The notes: generated from the letters alone by a model not told the origin. A DNA stretch of 64,000 bases from Caballeronia novacaledonica (GCF_900258035.1 NZ_OGTP01000011.1:113409-177408); one strand, 5' to 3'. Counted from the first letter of the stretch, positions 25,095-34,469 are shown. Translations and numbers: made by a program.

Positions 25095-25733
25095 TCATTG
25101 AGCAGAATCCGCCGGCGGCTTCGAGAACTCGGCCTGGATGGCGACGTGCACATCGTCGCCGACGGCCGGATACCACGTCGTCAATCCGAACTGCGCGCGG
25201 CTGAAATGTCCGTCGGCCGAAAAGCCCAGCGTTTCCTGCTTTGTGAGCGGATTGATCGCGTGCCCGTTGAAAGTCACGTTCAGCGTGACCGGCTTCGTCG
25301 TGCCGCGTATCGTCAGATCGCCAGTCAATACGCCCTTGTCATCGCCGGTGCGCTGGAACGCCGTGCTGGCAAAGACGATGCTCGGATAACGCTCGACATC
25401 GAACATGTCGGGCCCTTTCAACATGCGATCGAGCAATGGCACGTTGGTGTTGACGCTCGACGCGTCGATGGTCGCTCGCACCGTGCTTGCGGACATTCCG
25501 TCCGCATTCCAGTCGAGTTGTGCCGTTGTCTTGTCGAATCGGATGACGAAGCGCGAGTAGTGAAAATGATCGACGTCGAAGCTCACGTTCCAGTGATGCG
25601 GATCGAGCTGATATCGCCCCGGCGGCACGCTCGATTCGCTCGACGACACGCGATGCGTGACGACCTGCAGCGGCGTACACGCCATCAATGCGGCCGCCGC
25701 CAGAAATGGAACGAGACGCTTATAAACGTTCAT
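25095..25733 (-). CDS. YceI-family lipoprotein
   Basis: 212 residues. ATG at 25733 gives a lipoprotein signal (MNVYKRLVPFLAAAALMAC, lipobox LMAC). The YceI lipocalin-like barrel follows: GRYQLDPHHWNVSFDVDHFHYSRFVIRF, GPDMFDVERYPSIVFAST, GDLTIRGTTKPVTLNVTFNG and FGLTTWYPAVGDDVHVAIQAEF. YceI proteins bind isoprenoid-type lipids in the periplasm; this one would be membrane-anchored. It converges on tdh with a 13-bp gap and no clear terminator. Confidence 0.88.
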   Translation of the reverse strand: MNVYKRLVPFLAAAALMACTPLQVVTHRVSSSESSVPPGRYQLDPHHWNVSFDVDHFHYSRFVIRFDKTTAQLDWNADGMSASTVRATIDASSVNTNVPLLDRMLKGPDMFDVERYPSIVFASTAFQRTGDDKGVLTGDLTIRGTTKPVTLNVTFNGHAINPLTKQETLGFSADGHFSRAQFGLTTWYPAVGDDVHVAIQAEFSKPPADSAQ

Positions 25734-25912
25734 CGCGCTTTGCCTCGAATACAAGAAAGATTTCGACAAGTTTCGCCGAGATCGTAAAAGCCTGCGCAAT
25801 CCGTCACGCGCTTTTCGTCAGCACACACGAAAATGCGGCGATCAGGTAGAGTTCGCCTCGACCTTCATCTTAAAAAAAGGCGCCATCGCGGACGCGCGAC
25901 GGCGGAGAACCC

Positions 25913-26431
25913 ATGCGCACAGGGCTGTCCCGTTTCCGAAACTTTCGCGCGCACTTGCTGACGGCCATCGCTCTCGCAGCGTCGGCCTGGACGCCCGCCG
26001 CTCACGCGAGCTGGTGTGGCGACGGTCTCTGGCTCGACGCGATGGTCGCCTCACATCACTTTCACCCGGACAAGGACTTCGAACAGTTCAATCCGGGCAT
26101 CGGCGTGGAATGCTGGGTCGCGCCGCAATGGGCGGTGACGGGCGGCTACTTTCGCAACTCGCTCTCGAAGCCGTCGTTTTATGGCGGTGGCGTCTGGGGT
26201 CCGGACTTTCTTCACTGGAACTACATCAGGCTCGCGGTGATGGCCGGTCTCATTTCCGGCTATGACTACGGCAGCTACGGCATCGGGCATAACCATACGG
26301 TCGGTCCCGTGGCCGCGCCGCTCATCATGCTCGAATACAAGCACGTCGGCGCGAACATCATCCTGATTCCGCCGATTCCTTCGAGCGATCTTCCCTTCAC
26401 GCTCGGTTTCATGCTCAGAGTGAAATTCTAG
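25913..26431 (+). CDS. Small outer-membrane beta-barrel protein, family uncertain
   Basis: 172 residues with a signal peptide (LLTAIALAASAWTPAAHA). The mature part has alternating aromatic beta-strand patterns: LWLDAMVASHHF, GIGVECWVAPQWAVTGGYFRNS and NYIRLAVMAGLISGYDYG. The C-terminus ends FTLGFMLRVKF, with a terminal Phe as expected of proteins inserted by the Bam complex. The overall plan recalls small 8-strand barrels such as PagP, but I cannot identify PagP catalytic residues. It is probably monocistronic. Confidence 0.65.
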   Translation: MRTGLSRFRNFRAHLLTAIALAASAWTPAAHASWCGDGLWLDAMVASHHFHPDKDFEQFNPGIGVECWVAPQWAVTGGYFRNSLSKPSFYGGGVWGPDFLHWNYIRLAVMAGLISGYDYGSYGIGHNHTVGPVAAPLIMLEYKHVGANIILIPPIPSSDLPFTLGFMLRVKF

Positions 26432-26458
26432 GGAATCCGAACTAAATCAAGTCGCCCG

Positions 26459-27358
26459 TCAAAGCGAACGCGCCGCATGCTGCAGGCATTCCAGGAACAC
26501 GGTCGCGGCGGGCGTCAACGGACTATCCCGCCGCGTCACGACTCTCACCGACACCGCCGGCAACGGATCCGCGATCGGGAAAATGGCAAGCCCTTCGCTG
26601 ACCCACGGATGTTCGAGCAATGCGGCGGGCAGCGCGGCCAGCACATCCGATCCGCGCAACAAGCCATGCGCGATGATGAAACTCGGACACTCGATCACGC
26701 GATTCGGCACCGCCAGGCCGCGCTCGGCATACGAATTGAGCAGCGCCTGCGTCGAACTTTCCGGCGACGGATTCAGCAACCATTCGGCATCCGACAGTTC
26801 CGCCAGCGACGTGCAGTGCCGCAACGGATGATCCGCGCGTCCGACAATGGCCGAGCGGCTCTCATACAGTTCGATGTGATCGAACTCCGGCGCGAGATGC
26901 TCGGGCACCACGACCGCGACGACGAAGTCGAGCGAGCCGTCGCGCAAACGCGGCATCGCGACGCCCGGAAAGCCTTCGATGAAACTCACGCGCGCGTTCG
27001 GCATTTGCCGGCGGAACGCGCGATAAGCCTGCGGCAGTATCGATAACGCAGCCGTCGGCGTGACCGCCGCGCTCACGCTTCCCGCACCCGCGCCGTTCAT
27101 CTGCATGATGTCGTCTTCGGCGCGGCGCACTTCGCTCAGGATGAGATGCGCGCGCACGCGCAACTGCTGCCCGAACGCGGTCAACTGCACGCCGCGTGCG
27201 GTGCGCAGAACGAGCGGCACGCCGAGATCCTGCTCCAGTTCCTTGATCGCTTTCGTCAGCGCCGCCTGCGACAAATGAAGCGCGCGTGCCGCCGCGCGGA
27301 TGCTGCCTTGCTCGGCCGTCGTCAGAAACGCGCGCAACTGGTGGATCTTCATGCTCAT
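26459..27358 (-). CDS. LysR-family transcriptional regulator
   Basis: 299 residues. The winged HTH is KIHQLRAFLTTAEQGSIRAAARALHLSQAALTKAIKELEQDLGVPLVLRTARGVQLTAFG; a LysR substrate-binding domain follows. ATG at 27358 is preferred because AGGTG lies at the right distance; an in-frame GTG and a second ATG are alternatives. It is divergent from the M20 hydrolase gene with a 127-bp spacer and probably controls that hydrolase and the transporter after it. Confidence 0.88.
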   Translation of the reverse strand: MSMKIHQLRAFLTTAEQGSIRAAARALHLSQAALTKAIKELEQDLGVPLVLRTARGVQLTAFGQQLRVRAHLILSEVRRAEDDIMQMNGAGAGSVSAAVTPTAALSILPQAYRAFRRQMPNARVSFIEGFPGVAMPRLRDGSLDFVVAVVVPEHLAPEFDHIELYESRSAIVGRADHPLRHCTSLAELSDAEWLLNPSPESSTQALLNSYAERGLAVPNRVIECPSFIIAHGLLRGSDVLAALPAALLEHPWVSEGLAIFPIADPLPAVSVRVVTRRDSPLTPAATVFLECLQHAARSL

Positions 27359-27485
27359 GGGCGACACCTAAGGGTTAGCACCGACAACTAATCGTATTCA
27401 CGCAATAAATTTACCGTCTTTTGGTTTGCTTTTAGGCTTTATATGCTTGGACCACGTTGATTTCGCATCGAGCAAGGAGTGTCAC

Positions 27486-28667
27486 ATGCTGTCAGTCGAG
27501 CCCGTCATCCCCGGCATTGCCGCCATCGCACCGGAATTCGTCGATGTGCGCCGGCGCATTCACGCGCATCCCGAACTTGCGTATGAAGAGACGCAGACGA
27601 GCGATCTCGTCGCCGGATTGCTCGCGCAATGGGGCTACGAAGTGCATCGCGGGTTGGGCAAGACGGGCGTCGTCGGCGTCTTGACGGAGGGCGCGGGCGG
27701 CAAGCGCATCGGCCTGCGCGCGGACATGGACGCATTGCCGATCGAGGAAGCGACCGGCCTGCCGTACACCAGCAAGCACGCGCGCACGATGCACGCATGC
27801 GGCCACGACGGCCACACCGCCATGTTGCTGTGCGCCGCGCGCTATCTCGCCGAGAGCCGCCAGTTCTCGGGCACGCTGATCGTGATCTTCCAGCCCGCCG
27901 AGGAAGGCGAGGCGGGCGCCCGCGCGATGATCGAAGACGGCCTCTTCGAAAAGTTTCCGTGCGATGCCGTGTTCGGCCTGCACAACATGCCCGGCCTGCC
28001 CGCGGGCGACATGTTCTTCACGCCGGGCCCGGGCATGGCCTCGTCGGACCGCGTGAACATCACGGTGCGCGGCGTCGGCGGTCACGGCGCGATGCCGCAC
28101 GTCGCGTGCGATCCGATGCCCGCCGTCGCGTCGATCATGCTCGGGCTCAACAGCATCGTCGCGCGCGAAGTGGATGCGCAAAAGCCCGCCGTCGTCACCG
28201 TCGGCAGCGTGCAGGCGGGCGAGGCGTGCAACGTGATCCCCGAGACCGCGCTGATGAAGCTCTCGGTGCGCGCACTCGACGCCAACGTGCGCAAGCAGCT
28301 CCAGGAACGCATCACGGCGCTCGCGAACGCGCAGGCGCTCGCGTTCGGCTGCACGGCCGAGATCGATTACGAACTCGGCTATCCGGTGCTCGTGAATCAC
28401 GCCGGACCGACCGCCTTCGCCACCGATGTCGCGACGAAAATGCTCGGCGCGCAACGCGTCGAACCTGCCGCGCGGCCGCTGATGGGCAGCGAGGACTTCG
28501 CGTTCATGCTCGAAGCCTGTCCGGGCACGTATGCGTGGATCGGCAACGGCGTCGGCTCGAAGGGCGGCTGCATGGTCCACAACCCGGCCTACGATTTCAA
28601 CGACGACATCCTCGCGATCGGTGCGAGCTACTGGGTGCGCCTGGCCGAAGCCTGGCTCGCCGACTGA
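27486..28667 (+). CDS. M20-family amidohydrolase (aminoacylase/hippurate hydrolase type)
   Basis: 393 residues. Metal ligands and motifs: RRRIHAHPELAYEE, LRADMDALPIEE, MHACGHDGHTAMLL, QPAEEGEAGARAMI and VFGLHNMP, with a GVGGHGAMPH dimerisation loop and GSEDFAFM near the end. The family hydrolyses N-acyl amino acids or related amides in the cytoplasm. CAAGGAGTG precedes the ATG. The MHS transporter gene starts 17 bp after the stop, suggesting uptake and hydrolysis of one amide substrate, not identifiable here. Confidence 0.88.
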   Translation: MLSVEPVIPGIAAIAPEFVDVRRRIHAHPELAYEETQTSDLVAGLLAQWGYEVHRGLGKTGVVGVLTEGAGGKRIGLRADMDALPIEEATGLPYTSKHARTMHACGHDGHTAMLLCAARYLAESRQFSGTLIVIFQPAEEGEAGARAMIEDGLFEKFPCDAVFGLHNMPGLPAGDMFFTPGPGMASSDRVNITVRGVGGHGAMPHVACDPMPAVASIMLGLNSIVAREVDAQKPAVVTVGSVQAGEACNVIPETALMKLSVRALDANVRKQLQERITALANAQALAFGCTAEIDYELGYPVLVNHAGPTAFATDVATKMLGAQRVEPAARPLMGSEDFAFMLEACPGTYAWIGNGVGSKGGCMVHNPAYDFNDDILAIGASYWVRLAEAWLAD

Positions 28668-28684
28668 TCCCTTCGGAGCACATC

Positions 28685-30010
28685 ATGAACGCACCCACCC
28701 TCGCCAGCGCGCCGGCGAATGCATCGACGAAGACGAGCCGCGCAGCGCGCACGCGGCTCGTCATGGCGGCGGCCGTCGGCAACGCGCTCGAGTTCTACGA
28801 CTTCACCGTCTATGCGTTCTTTGCGCTCGTCATCGGCAAGGTGTTCTTTCCGGTGAACGATCCGGTCGGCCAGTTGCTGCTCGCGGTCGCGAGCTTCGGC
28901 GTCGGGTTTTTTACGCGGCCCGTGGGCGGCCTGCTAATCGGCATGTACGCCGACCGCGCCGGCCGCAAGAAGGCGATGCTGCTCACGCTCGGCCTGATGG
29001 CGCTCGGCACCGCGATGATCGCCGCCGCGCCGACGTTCGCGCAGGTCGGTATCGCGGCGCCGGTGATTCTCGTGATCGCGCGCCTGATTCAGGGCTTTTC
29101 GGCGGGCGGCGAAGTGGGCGCATCGACCACGCTTCTGCTCGAACAGGCGCCGTCGAATCGACGCGGTTTCTACGCTTCGTGGCAGTTCGCGAGCCAGGGA
29201 CTCTCGGCGCTCGCGGGCGCGCTGACGGGCGTCGCGCTGACGGCGACGCTCTCGGCGTCGCAACTCGAAAGCTGGGGCTGGCGCGTGCCGTTCGTCGTCG
29301 GCACCGCGATCGTGCCGGTCGGCTGGTGGCTGCGCCGCACGATGGAAGAAGCGCCGCGCGAATCCATCGAAGCCGCGCCGAAAGCGCCGAAAGCGCCGAA
29401 GCTGCCGCTCGTCACCGTGCTGCGCGAGCATGGCCGCGCGGTGCTCAACGGCCTCGGTCTCACGATCGGCGGCACGTCGGCGCACTTCATCATCGTGTTC
29501 TATCTGTCGATCTACGGCGTGAAGACGCTCGGCCTGCCGGGCTGGACGGCAATGCTCTCCGGCTGCGTATCGGGTGCGATTCTCTTCGTCGTCGCGCCGA
29601 TCGGCGGCTATCTGTCGGATCGAATCGGCCGCAACAAGCTCGCGCAGACGACGCGCATTCTGCTCATGCTCGCGATCTGGCCGGCCTTCGTCATCCTGAA
29701 TAAATCGCCGACGGCCGGCACGCTGCTCGCGGTCGTCACGGTGCTTTCGATCGTGCATTCGCTCAATGTCGGCCCGACCGGCGCGATGCTCGGCGAACTG
29801 TTCCCGCGTTCGGTGCGGGCGACGGGCGCGGCGATCGTCTACAGTCTCGGCGTCGCGATCTTCGGCGGCTTTGCGCAGTTTTTCGTGACGTCGCTGATCG
29901 TCATCACGAAGAGCGTGATGGCGCCCGCGTGGTACGTGATCGGCTGCGGCGTGCTGTCCGTGATCGCCGTGGCGTGCATGCGCGACAGAGCGAAGGAAGC
30001 GCTCGACTGA
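28685..30010 (+). CDS. MFS transporter, metabolite:proton symporter (MHS) family
   Basis: 441 residues, about 12 membrane segments. MHS signatures: AAAVGNALEFYDFTVYAFFALVIGKVFF at TM1, FFTRPVGGLLIGMYADRAGRKKAM at the loop 2-3 motif, and LIQGFSAGGEVGASTTLLLEQAP at TM4-5. Relatives carry citrate, alpha-ketoglutarate or proline with protons. Paired with the M20 hydrolase, it probably imports that enzyme's substrate or a product. A terminator lies 70 bp beyond the stop. Confidence 0.87.
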   Translation: MNAPTLASAPANASTKTSRAARTRLVMAAAVGNALEFYDFTVYAFFALVIGKVFFPVNDPVGQLLLAVASFGVGFFTRPVGGLLIGMYADRAGRKKAMLLTLGLMALGTAMIAAAPTFAQVGIAAPVILVIARLIQGFSAGGEVGASTTLLLEQAPSNRRGFYASWQFASQGLSALAGALTGVALTATLSASQLESWGWRVPFVVGTAIVPVGWWLRRTMEEAPRESIEAAPKAPKAPKLPLVTVLREHGRAVLNGLGLTIGGTSAHFIIVFYLSIYGVKTLGLPGWTAMLSGCVSGAILFVVAPIGGYLSDRIGRNKLAQTTRILLMLAIWPAFVILNKSPTAGTLLAVVTVLSIVHSLNVGPTGAMLGELFPRSVRATGAAIVYSLGVAIFGGFAQFFVTSLIVITKSVMAPAWYVIGCGVLSVIAVACMRDRAKEALD

Positions 30011-30081
30011 TCGTCGAAATCTTGCGATTCGCGCGCGCCGGATGCGAAGCGAGGTGTATAACTCGACGTATCCGGGTTTCG

Positions 30082-30106
30082 AAAGGCCGCCCACGCGGCC
30101 TTTTTT
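30082..30106 (+). terminator. Rho-independent terminator
   Basis: Stem AAGGCCGC / GCGGCCTT with loop CCAC followed by six T residues, ending the M20 hydrolase-MHS transporter unit. Confidence 0.88.
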
Positions 30107-30152
30107 CACTGGATCCCACACTATGAAGAACGCGCGATAGAAGGGGACATCC

Positions 30153-31865
30153 ATGCGCAGACTCCGCTCGCAAAGCTGGTTCGGCGGCAACGACAAAGAC
30201 GCCTTCATTCACCGCTCGTGGATGAAAAATCAGGGCATTCCTCACGATCAGTTCGATGGCCGGCCGGTCATCGGCATCTGCAATACGTGGTCGGAACTCA
30301 CGCCCTGCAACGCGCATTTCCGCGAGCTCGCCGAATACGTGAAGCGCGGCGTGCGCGAAGCGGGCGGGCTGCCGCTCGAATTTCCCGTGATGTCGCTCGG
30401 CGAATCGAATCTGCGGCCCACGGCCATGCTGTTCCGCAATCTCGCGTCGATGGACGTCGAAGAGTCGATTCGCGGCAATCCTATCGACGGCGTCATTCTG
30501 CTCGTCGGCTGCGACAAGACCACGCCCGCGCTGCTGATGGGCGCGGCGTCGTGCAATCTGCCCGCGCTCGCGGTATCGGGCGGGCCGATGTTGAACGGGC
30601 GCTTTCGCGGCGGCACGATCGGCTCGGGCACGGGCGTCTGGCAGATGTCGGAGGAAGTGCGCGCGGGCAAGATGACGCAGGAAGCGTTCGTCGAAGCCGA
30701 GTCGTGCATGAACCGCTCGCGCGGCCATTGCATGACGATGGGCACCGCATCGACCATGGCGTCGATGGTCGAAGCGCTCGGCATGGGCCTGCCGCACAAC
30801 GCCGCGATTCCCGCCGTCGACGCGCGCCGTCAGGTGCTCGCGCATATGGCGGGACGGCGCATCGTCGACATGGTCAAAGAGGATCTCACGATGGACAAGA
30901 TCCTCACGCGCGAGGCTTTCGAGAACGCGATCCGCACGAACGCGGCCATCGGCGGATCGACGAATGCGGTCGTGCATCTGATCGCGCTGGCGAAGCGTAT
31001 CGGCGTGGAACTTAAGCTCGAAGACTGGGAGCTCGGCTCCGAGGTGCCGTGTCTCGTGAACCTGCAACCATCGGGCGAGTATCTGATGGAAGACTTCTAT
31101 TACGCGGGCGGCTTGCCCGCGGTGCTGCGTCAGCTCGGCGAACAAGGCTTGCTGCATCGCGATGCGCTCACGGTGAACGGCCGCGCGATCTGGGACAACG
31201 TGAGCGAAGCGCCGAACTACGACGAGAAGGTCATCACCACGTTCGAACAGCCGTTCAAGCCGCACGCGGGCATCGCGGTGCTGAAGGGCAATCTCGCGCC
31301 GAACGGCGCGGTCATCAAGCCATCGGCGGCGACGCAATCCCTGCTGAAGCATCGCGGGCGCGCGGTCGTGTTCGAGAACGTCGAAGCGTTGCACGCGAAA
31401 GTCGACGACGATTCGCTCGACATCGACGAGCACTGCGTCATGGTGCTGAAGGGCGCGGGACCGAAGGGTTATCCGGGTTTCGCGGAAGTCGGCAACATGC
31501 CGCTGCCGAAGAAGGTGCTGCAAAAGGGCATCACCGACATGGTGCGCATTTCCGATGGCCGCATGAGCGGCACGGCATACGGCGCGGTCGTGCTGCATGT
31601 TTCGCCGGAAGCGGCGGCGGGCGGACCGCTCGCGCTCGTGCAGACCGGCGACATGATCGAACTCGATGTCGCGGCGCGCCGTCTGCATCTCGAAGTCTCC
31701 GACGAAGAGCTGGCGAAGCGCCGCGCCGCATGGCAGGCGCCCGAGCTGCCGAAGCGCGGCTATTACCGCCTGTATGTGGAGCACGTCTTGCAGGCGGATC
31801 AGGGCGCGGACCTCGATTTCCTCGTCGGTTCGAGCGGCGCGCCCGTGCCGCGCGATTCGCATTGA
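30153..31865 (+). CDS. IlvD/Edd-family sugar-acid dehydratase (L-arabinonate dehydratase type)
   Basis: 570 residues. The start RSQSWFGGNDKDAFIHRSWMKNQG is typical of the sugar-acid branch rather than IlvD itself. Iron-sulfur cysteines lie in GICNTWSELTPCNAHF, LLVGCDKTTPALLMGA and NRSRGHCMTMGTASTM, and RISDGRMSGTAYG ends the core. It removes water from aldonic acids (L-arabinonate, possibly D-fuconate or D-xylonate) to give 2-keto-3-deoxy acids. The DapA-family gene 13 bp downstream would process that product. Confidence 0.85.
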   Translation: MRRLRSQSWFGGNDKDAFIHRSWMKNQGIPHDQFDGRPVIGICNTWSELTPCNAHFRELAEYVKRGVREAGGLPLEFPVMSLGESNLRPTAMLFRNLASMDVEESIRGNPIDGVILLVGCDKTTPALLMGAASCNLPALAVSGGPMLNGRFRGGTIGSGTGVWQMSEEVRAGKMTQEAFVEAESCMNRSRGHCMTMGTASTMASMVEALGMGLPHNAAIPAVDARRQVLAHMAGRRIVDMVKEDLTMDKILTREAFENAIRTNAAIGGSTNAVVHLIALAKRIGVELKLEDWELGSEVPCLVNLQPSGEYLMEDFYYAGGLPAVLRQLGEQGLLHRDALTVNGRAIWDNVSEAPNYDEKVITTFEQPFKPHAGIAVLKGNLAPNGAVIKPSAATQSLLKHRGRAVVFENVEALHAKVDDDSLDIDEHCVMVLKGAGPKGYPGFAEVGNMPLPKKVLQKGITDMVRISDGRMSGTAYGAVVLHVSPEAAAGGPLALVQTGDMIELDVAARRLHLEVSDEELAKRRAAWQAPELPKRGYYRLYVEHVLQADQGADLDFLVGSSGAPVPRDSH

Positions 31866-31878
31866 GCGGAGGCGATCG

Positions 31879-32799
31879 ATGTCCGTACATGCAACGCCGC
31901 CGTCCGGCATGTGGCCCGTGCTCTATGCCTATTTCGACGCGCTCAACCGGCTCGACCGCGACGCCACACGCAAACAGATCGACGCGACCATTGCGGCGGG
32001 CGCGCCCGCCATCGTCACGCTGGGTCTCGCAACCGAAGTGAATCGTCTGTCCGACGCCGAAAAGCGCACGATGATCGACGACTGCGCCGCGCACATCGCG
32101 GGACGCGTGCCGCTCGCGGTCACGATCACCGGCGACAGCGTCGAGCGGCAAGTCGCGCTCGCCGACTATGCGCAGGAACGCGGCGCGTCGTGGCTCATTC
32201 TTCAGCCGCCATCGATGCGCGGCGAGCCCGAGGCCTTCTACTACGAGTTCTTCGCGTCCGTGCTCGAACGCACCGGCGCGAACGCGGGCATTCAGAACGC
32301 GCCGGAATATCTCGGCGTCGGTCTGTCCGCCGATTCGATCGCCGCGCTCGCGGCCGAGCGGCCCAACTTCCGTCTGCTCAAAGGCGAAGGCCCGGCCGTG
32401 ACGATCCGCGCGACCATCGAACGTTTGCGCGCGCTCGAACAGACGCTTGCGGTGTTCAACGGGCGCGGCGGACAGGAACTCGTCGACAATTTGCGCGCGG
32501 GCTGCGACGGACTGATCGTCGCGCCGGACGCGTACGATCGTCAGGTCGCGATTTATCAGGCGTTCGCCGAAGGGCGCGAGCACGACGCAGAGTCGCTGTA
32601 TGCGGACACGCTGCCGGAAATCGTCTTCGTGATGCAGTCCCTGGAAACGCTCACCTGTTACGGCAAGCGCATCGCGGCATGGCGCATGGGCTTCGATGTC
32701 GTACACGATCGCGGCGCGCGGCCGAGCCCGTTCGGCATCGAATGCGCGCGGCGCTTCGCGCAACACCTCGGGCCGGCAACGCGCGTCTTGCGCCGATGA
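31879..32799 (+). CDS. DapA/NAL-superfamily lyase or dehydratase for a 2-keto-3-deoxy sugar acid
   Basis: 306-residue TIM barrel. The Schiff-base Lys is in FRLLKGEGPA. The position of the DHDPS YNxP motif reads QNAPEYLG, so the usual catalytic Tyr is replaced by Gln. The start VLYAYFDALNRLDRDATRKQIDATIAAGAPAIV is characteristic of the superfamily. Beside the dehydratase gene it probably acts on 2-keto-3-deoxy-L-arabinonate, either by aldol cleavage or a second dehydration to alpha-ketoglutarate semialdehyde. No semialdehyde dehydrogenase gene is adjacent. Confidence 0.78.
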   Translation: MSVHATPPSGMWPVLYAYFDALNRLDRDATRKQIDATIAAGAPAIVTLGLATEVNRLSDAEKRTMIDDCAAHIAGRVPLAVTITGDSVERQVALADYAQERGASWLILQPPSMRGEPEAFYYEFFASVLERTGANAGIQNAPEYLGVGLSADSIAALAAERPNFRLLKGEGPAVTIRATIERLRALEQTLAVFNGRGGQELVDNLRAGCDGLIVAPDAYDRQVAIYQAFAEGREHDAESLYADTLPEIVFVMQSLETLTCYGKRIAAWRMGFDVVHDRGARPSPFGIECARRFAQHLGPATRVLRR

Positions 32800-32800
32800 A

Positions 32801-33775
32801 TCATCGGACCGGGCGGCGCGCGAAGCGCTGCTCGGTCACCGGCGTGCCCCAGCGCGCGCCTTCGGCTTCGTCGGTCAAGGTGAAGCCGAAGGACTCGTAC
32901 AGATGGCGCGCCGTGTCGAGACTCTTGAAGGTCCAGAGATACGTCTCGTCGTAGTGCGCATCGACGAAGTCCATCGCGCGCGCCATCAATTGCCGGCCCA
33001 TGCCGCTGCGGCGCAATGCATCGTCGACGATGAACCAGCGCAGATGCGCGACGCGCGTCGACGCATCGCCGTCGATCGCCAGCGAGCCGAGCGTGCGCTC
33101 GCCCTCCACGACGAGCCACAGCGCCTTGCCGGGCGCGGGCAGGCTTTCGGCGAACGCGGCCAGTTCCGTCGCGACCTTGCGCTCGAAGAACACGCCGAAG
33201 CCCGCATGATGCGCATAGAAGCGCGCGTGCAGGCTCGCCACGTCGCCGATGCAGCCCGGCCGATACCCCTCGACGATCCGCGCGCCGTGCGCATGCGCGG
33301 CGTGCGGCGTCTTGCGATCGTGACTGTGCGCGAGCGCATCGGCGTAGAGCGCGAGCGAGCGCACGAGCGTCTGCTGATCTTCGGGCACCATGCGGCGCAG
33401 CGCATCGGAAACCTGATCGGTCGCGAACTTGTCGATTTTTCTGCGCAGCTTCTGGCCTGACGTCGTGAGATACAGCTCGGACGAGCGCGCATCCACGCCC
33501 GATGTCTGCCGCGCGATGAGCCCCGCCGCTTCGAGCCGCGCGATCTGCCGGCTCGCGTTGGACTTGTCCAGCCGCAGAATCTGCGCGATATCGCGTGCCT
33601 GAATGCCGGGCGTCGCGCCGATCTCGATGATCGCGTGCACCGCCGATGGCGCAAGGCCGCTGTCCGCGAGCGTGTTGCGCATGAAGCCCAGTTCGCGCAC
33701 GAGTTTGCGCGAGAACTCACGCAGTTCGAGGATGGTTTTGTCGCGCGGCTGAACGGGTGTGTCGATGAAATCCAT
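32801..33775 (-). CDS. MarR-type helix-turn-helix fused to GNAT acetyltransferase
   Basis: 324 residues. The N-terminal MarR domain (about 15-145) reads LRELGFMRNTLADSGLAPSAVHAIIEIGATPGIQARDIAQILRLDKSNASRQIARLEAAGLIAR. A GNAT domain (about 165-320) follows, with LRWFIVDDALRRSGMGRQLMARAMDFVDA as acetyl-CoA-binding loop and TARHLYESFGF. Two-domain MarR-GNAT proteins are widespread but little studied. It converges on the DapA-family gene with a one-base gap. ATG at 33775 is chosen because the upstream in-frame extension is not domain-like. Confidence 0.85.
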   Translation of the reverse strand: MDFIDTPVQPRDKTILELREFSRKLVRELGFMRNTLADSGLAPSAVHAIIEIGATPGIQARDIAQILRLDKSNASRQIARLEAAGLIARQTSGVDARSSELYLTTSGQKLRRKIDKFATDQVSDALRRMVPEDQQTLVRSLALYADALAHSHDRKTPHAAHAHGARIVEGYRPGCIGDVASLHARFYAHHAGFGVFFERKVATELAAFAESLPAPGKALWLVVEGERTLGSLAIDGDASTRVAHLRWFIVDDALRRSGMGRQLMARAMDFVDAHYDETYLWTFKSLDTARHLYESFGFTLTDEAEGARWGTPVTEQRFARRPVR

Positions 33776-33856
33776 GACGTCTCCATCGGTTGCGAAGCGC
33801 AACCACATCCGTTCAATTTAGTTGCGGATTGCAACTTTCGCAAGAAAAATCGCGCT

Positions 33857-33872
33857 CCCGAAAGAACTCACC
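33857..33872 (+). repeat. Dispersed iteron
   Basis: CCCGAAAGAACTCACC followed by TTTGG is an exact iteron match, about 16 kb from the origin, in the intergenic space upstream of the MarR-GNAT gene. No second strict copy was found within 1 kb. Confidence 0.7.
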
Positions 33873-34016
33873 TTTGGCGGCGATCGCCCGAATCTTGATA
33901 GATGCTTAGGTAAGCAAACTAATTACTATTGAAATGCCCGTGACGCGAGGAAATCGTCGTGGACGAAAAAAACCCGGCGGAGAAGCCGGACGAAGGCGAT
34001 CGGGCGAATTCCGAGT

Positions 34017-34412
34017 TCACTCCCGACCGCGTGGCACTCTGGCGGACGCCGCCGTGCGCGGACAATCTCGTGCGGCGCTCAGCCGTGAGCCTGCCGGATG
34101 AAGTTCCACATGAAGTTGCACGAGCCAGCCGCCGGGACAGCTTCCGTCGATCACGAGCCGGTCCGCGGCCCATGCGATGCGATGCGCCGTGCGGGCGGCA
34201 TCGAATGCGAGCTTCGCGATGCGCCGCACGACGATCACGATGCCCAAGGCGCTCGCGAGCGTCGCCACGCGCATGGCGGTGTGTTCGAGCGCATGCACGT
34301 GGCCCGAGCAGCCGCATACCGTGAGCCACGCGGCATCCGACACGGCGATGCACAACGCGATCAGCACGGTATTCGCACGCAGGGCAACGAGAGTGGACGA
34401 TCGCACCGGCAT
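34017..34412 (-). CDS. Hypothetical small membrane protein, uncertain
   Basis: 131 codons from an ATG. The first part is hydrophobic (TVLIALCIAVSDAAWLTVCGC; MRVATLASALGIVIVVRRIAKLAF) and could form two membrane segments. The C-terminus is Arg/Pro-rich and low-quality. No family recognised. It lies between the MarR-GNAT promoter and the two-component system promoter. It may be a chance frame; the rest of 33776-34605 has only the iteron and the direct-repeat boxes. Confidence 0.35.
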   Translation of the reverse strand: MPVRSSTLVALRANTVLIALCIAVSDAAWLTVCGCSGHVHALEHTAMRVATLASALGIVIVVRRIAKLAFDAARTAHRIAWAADRLVIDGSCPGGWLVQLHVELHPAGSRLSAARDCPRTAASARVPRGRE

Positions 34413-34469
34413 CTCCGGGTCGCGCGGCCGCGAATCGGCGCGCTCGACGGTATAGTGCGGGGATGAAGC

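Noticed and set aside
27629..28666. Very long Arg-rich frame running through the M20 hydrolase into the MHS gene
   Set aside because: Its first part is out of frame with the hydrolase motifs; only the portion from 28685 is the real transporter gene.
32639..32654. CCTGGAAACGCTCACC, a relaxed iteron match inside the DapA-family gene
   Set aside because: It has T at the third position, encodes ordinary codons in the gene, and lacks the TTT extension. One such match is expected by chance at this relaxed level.
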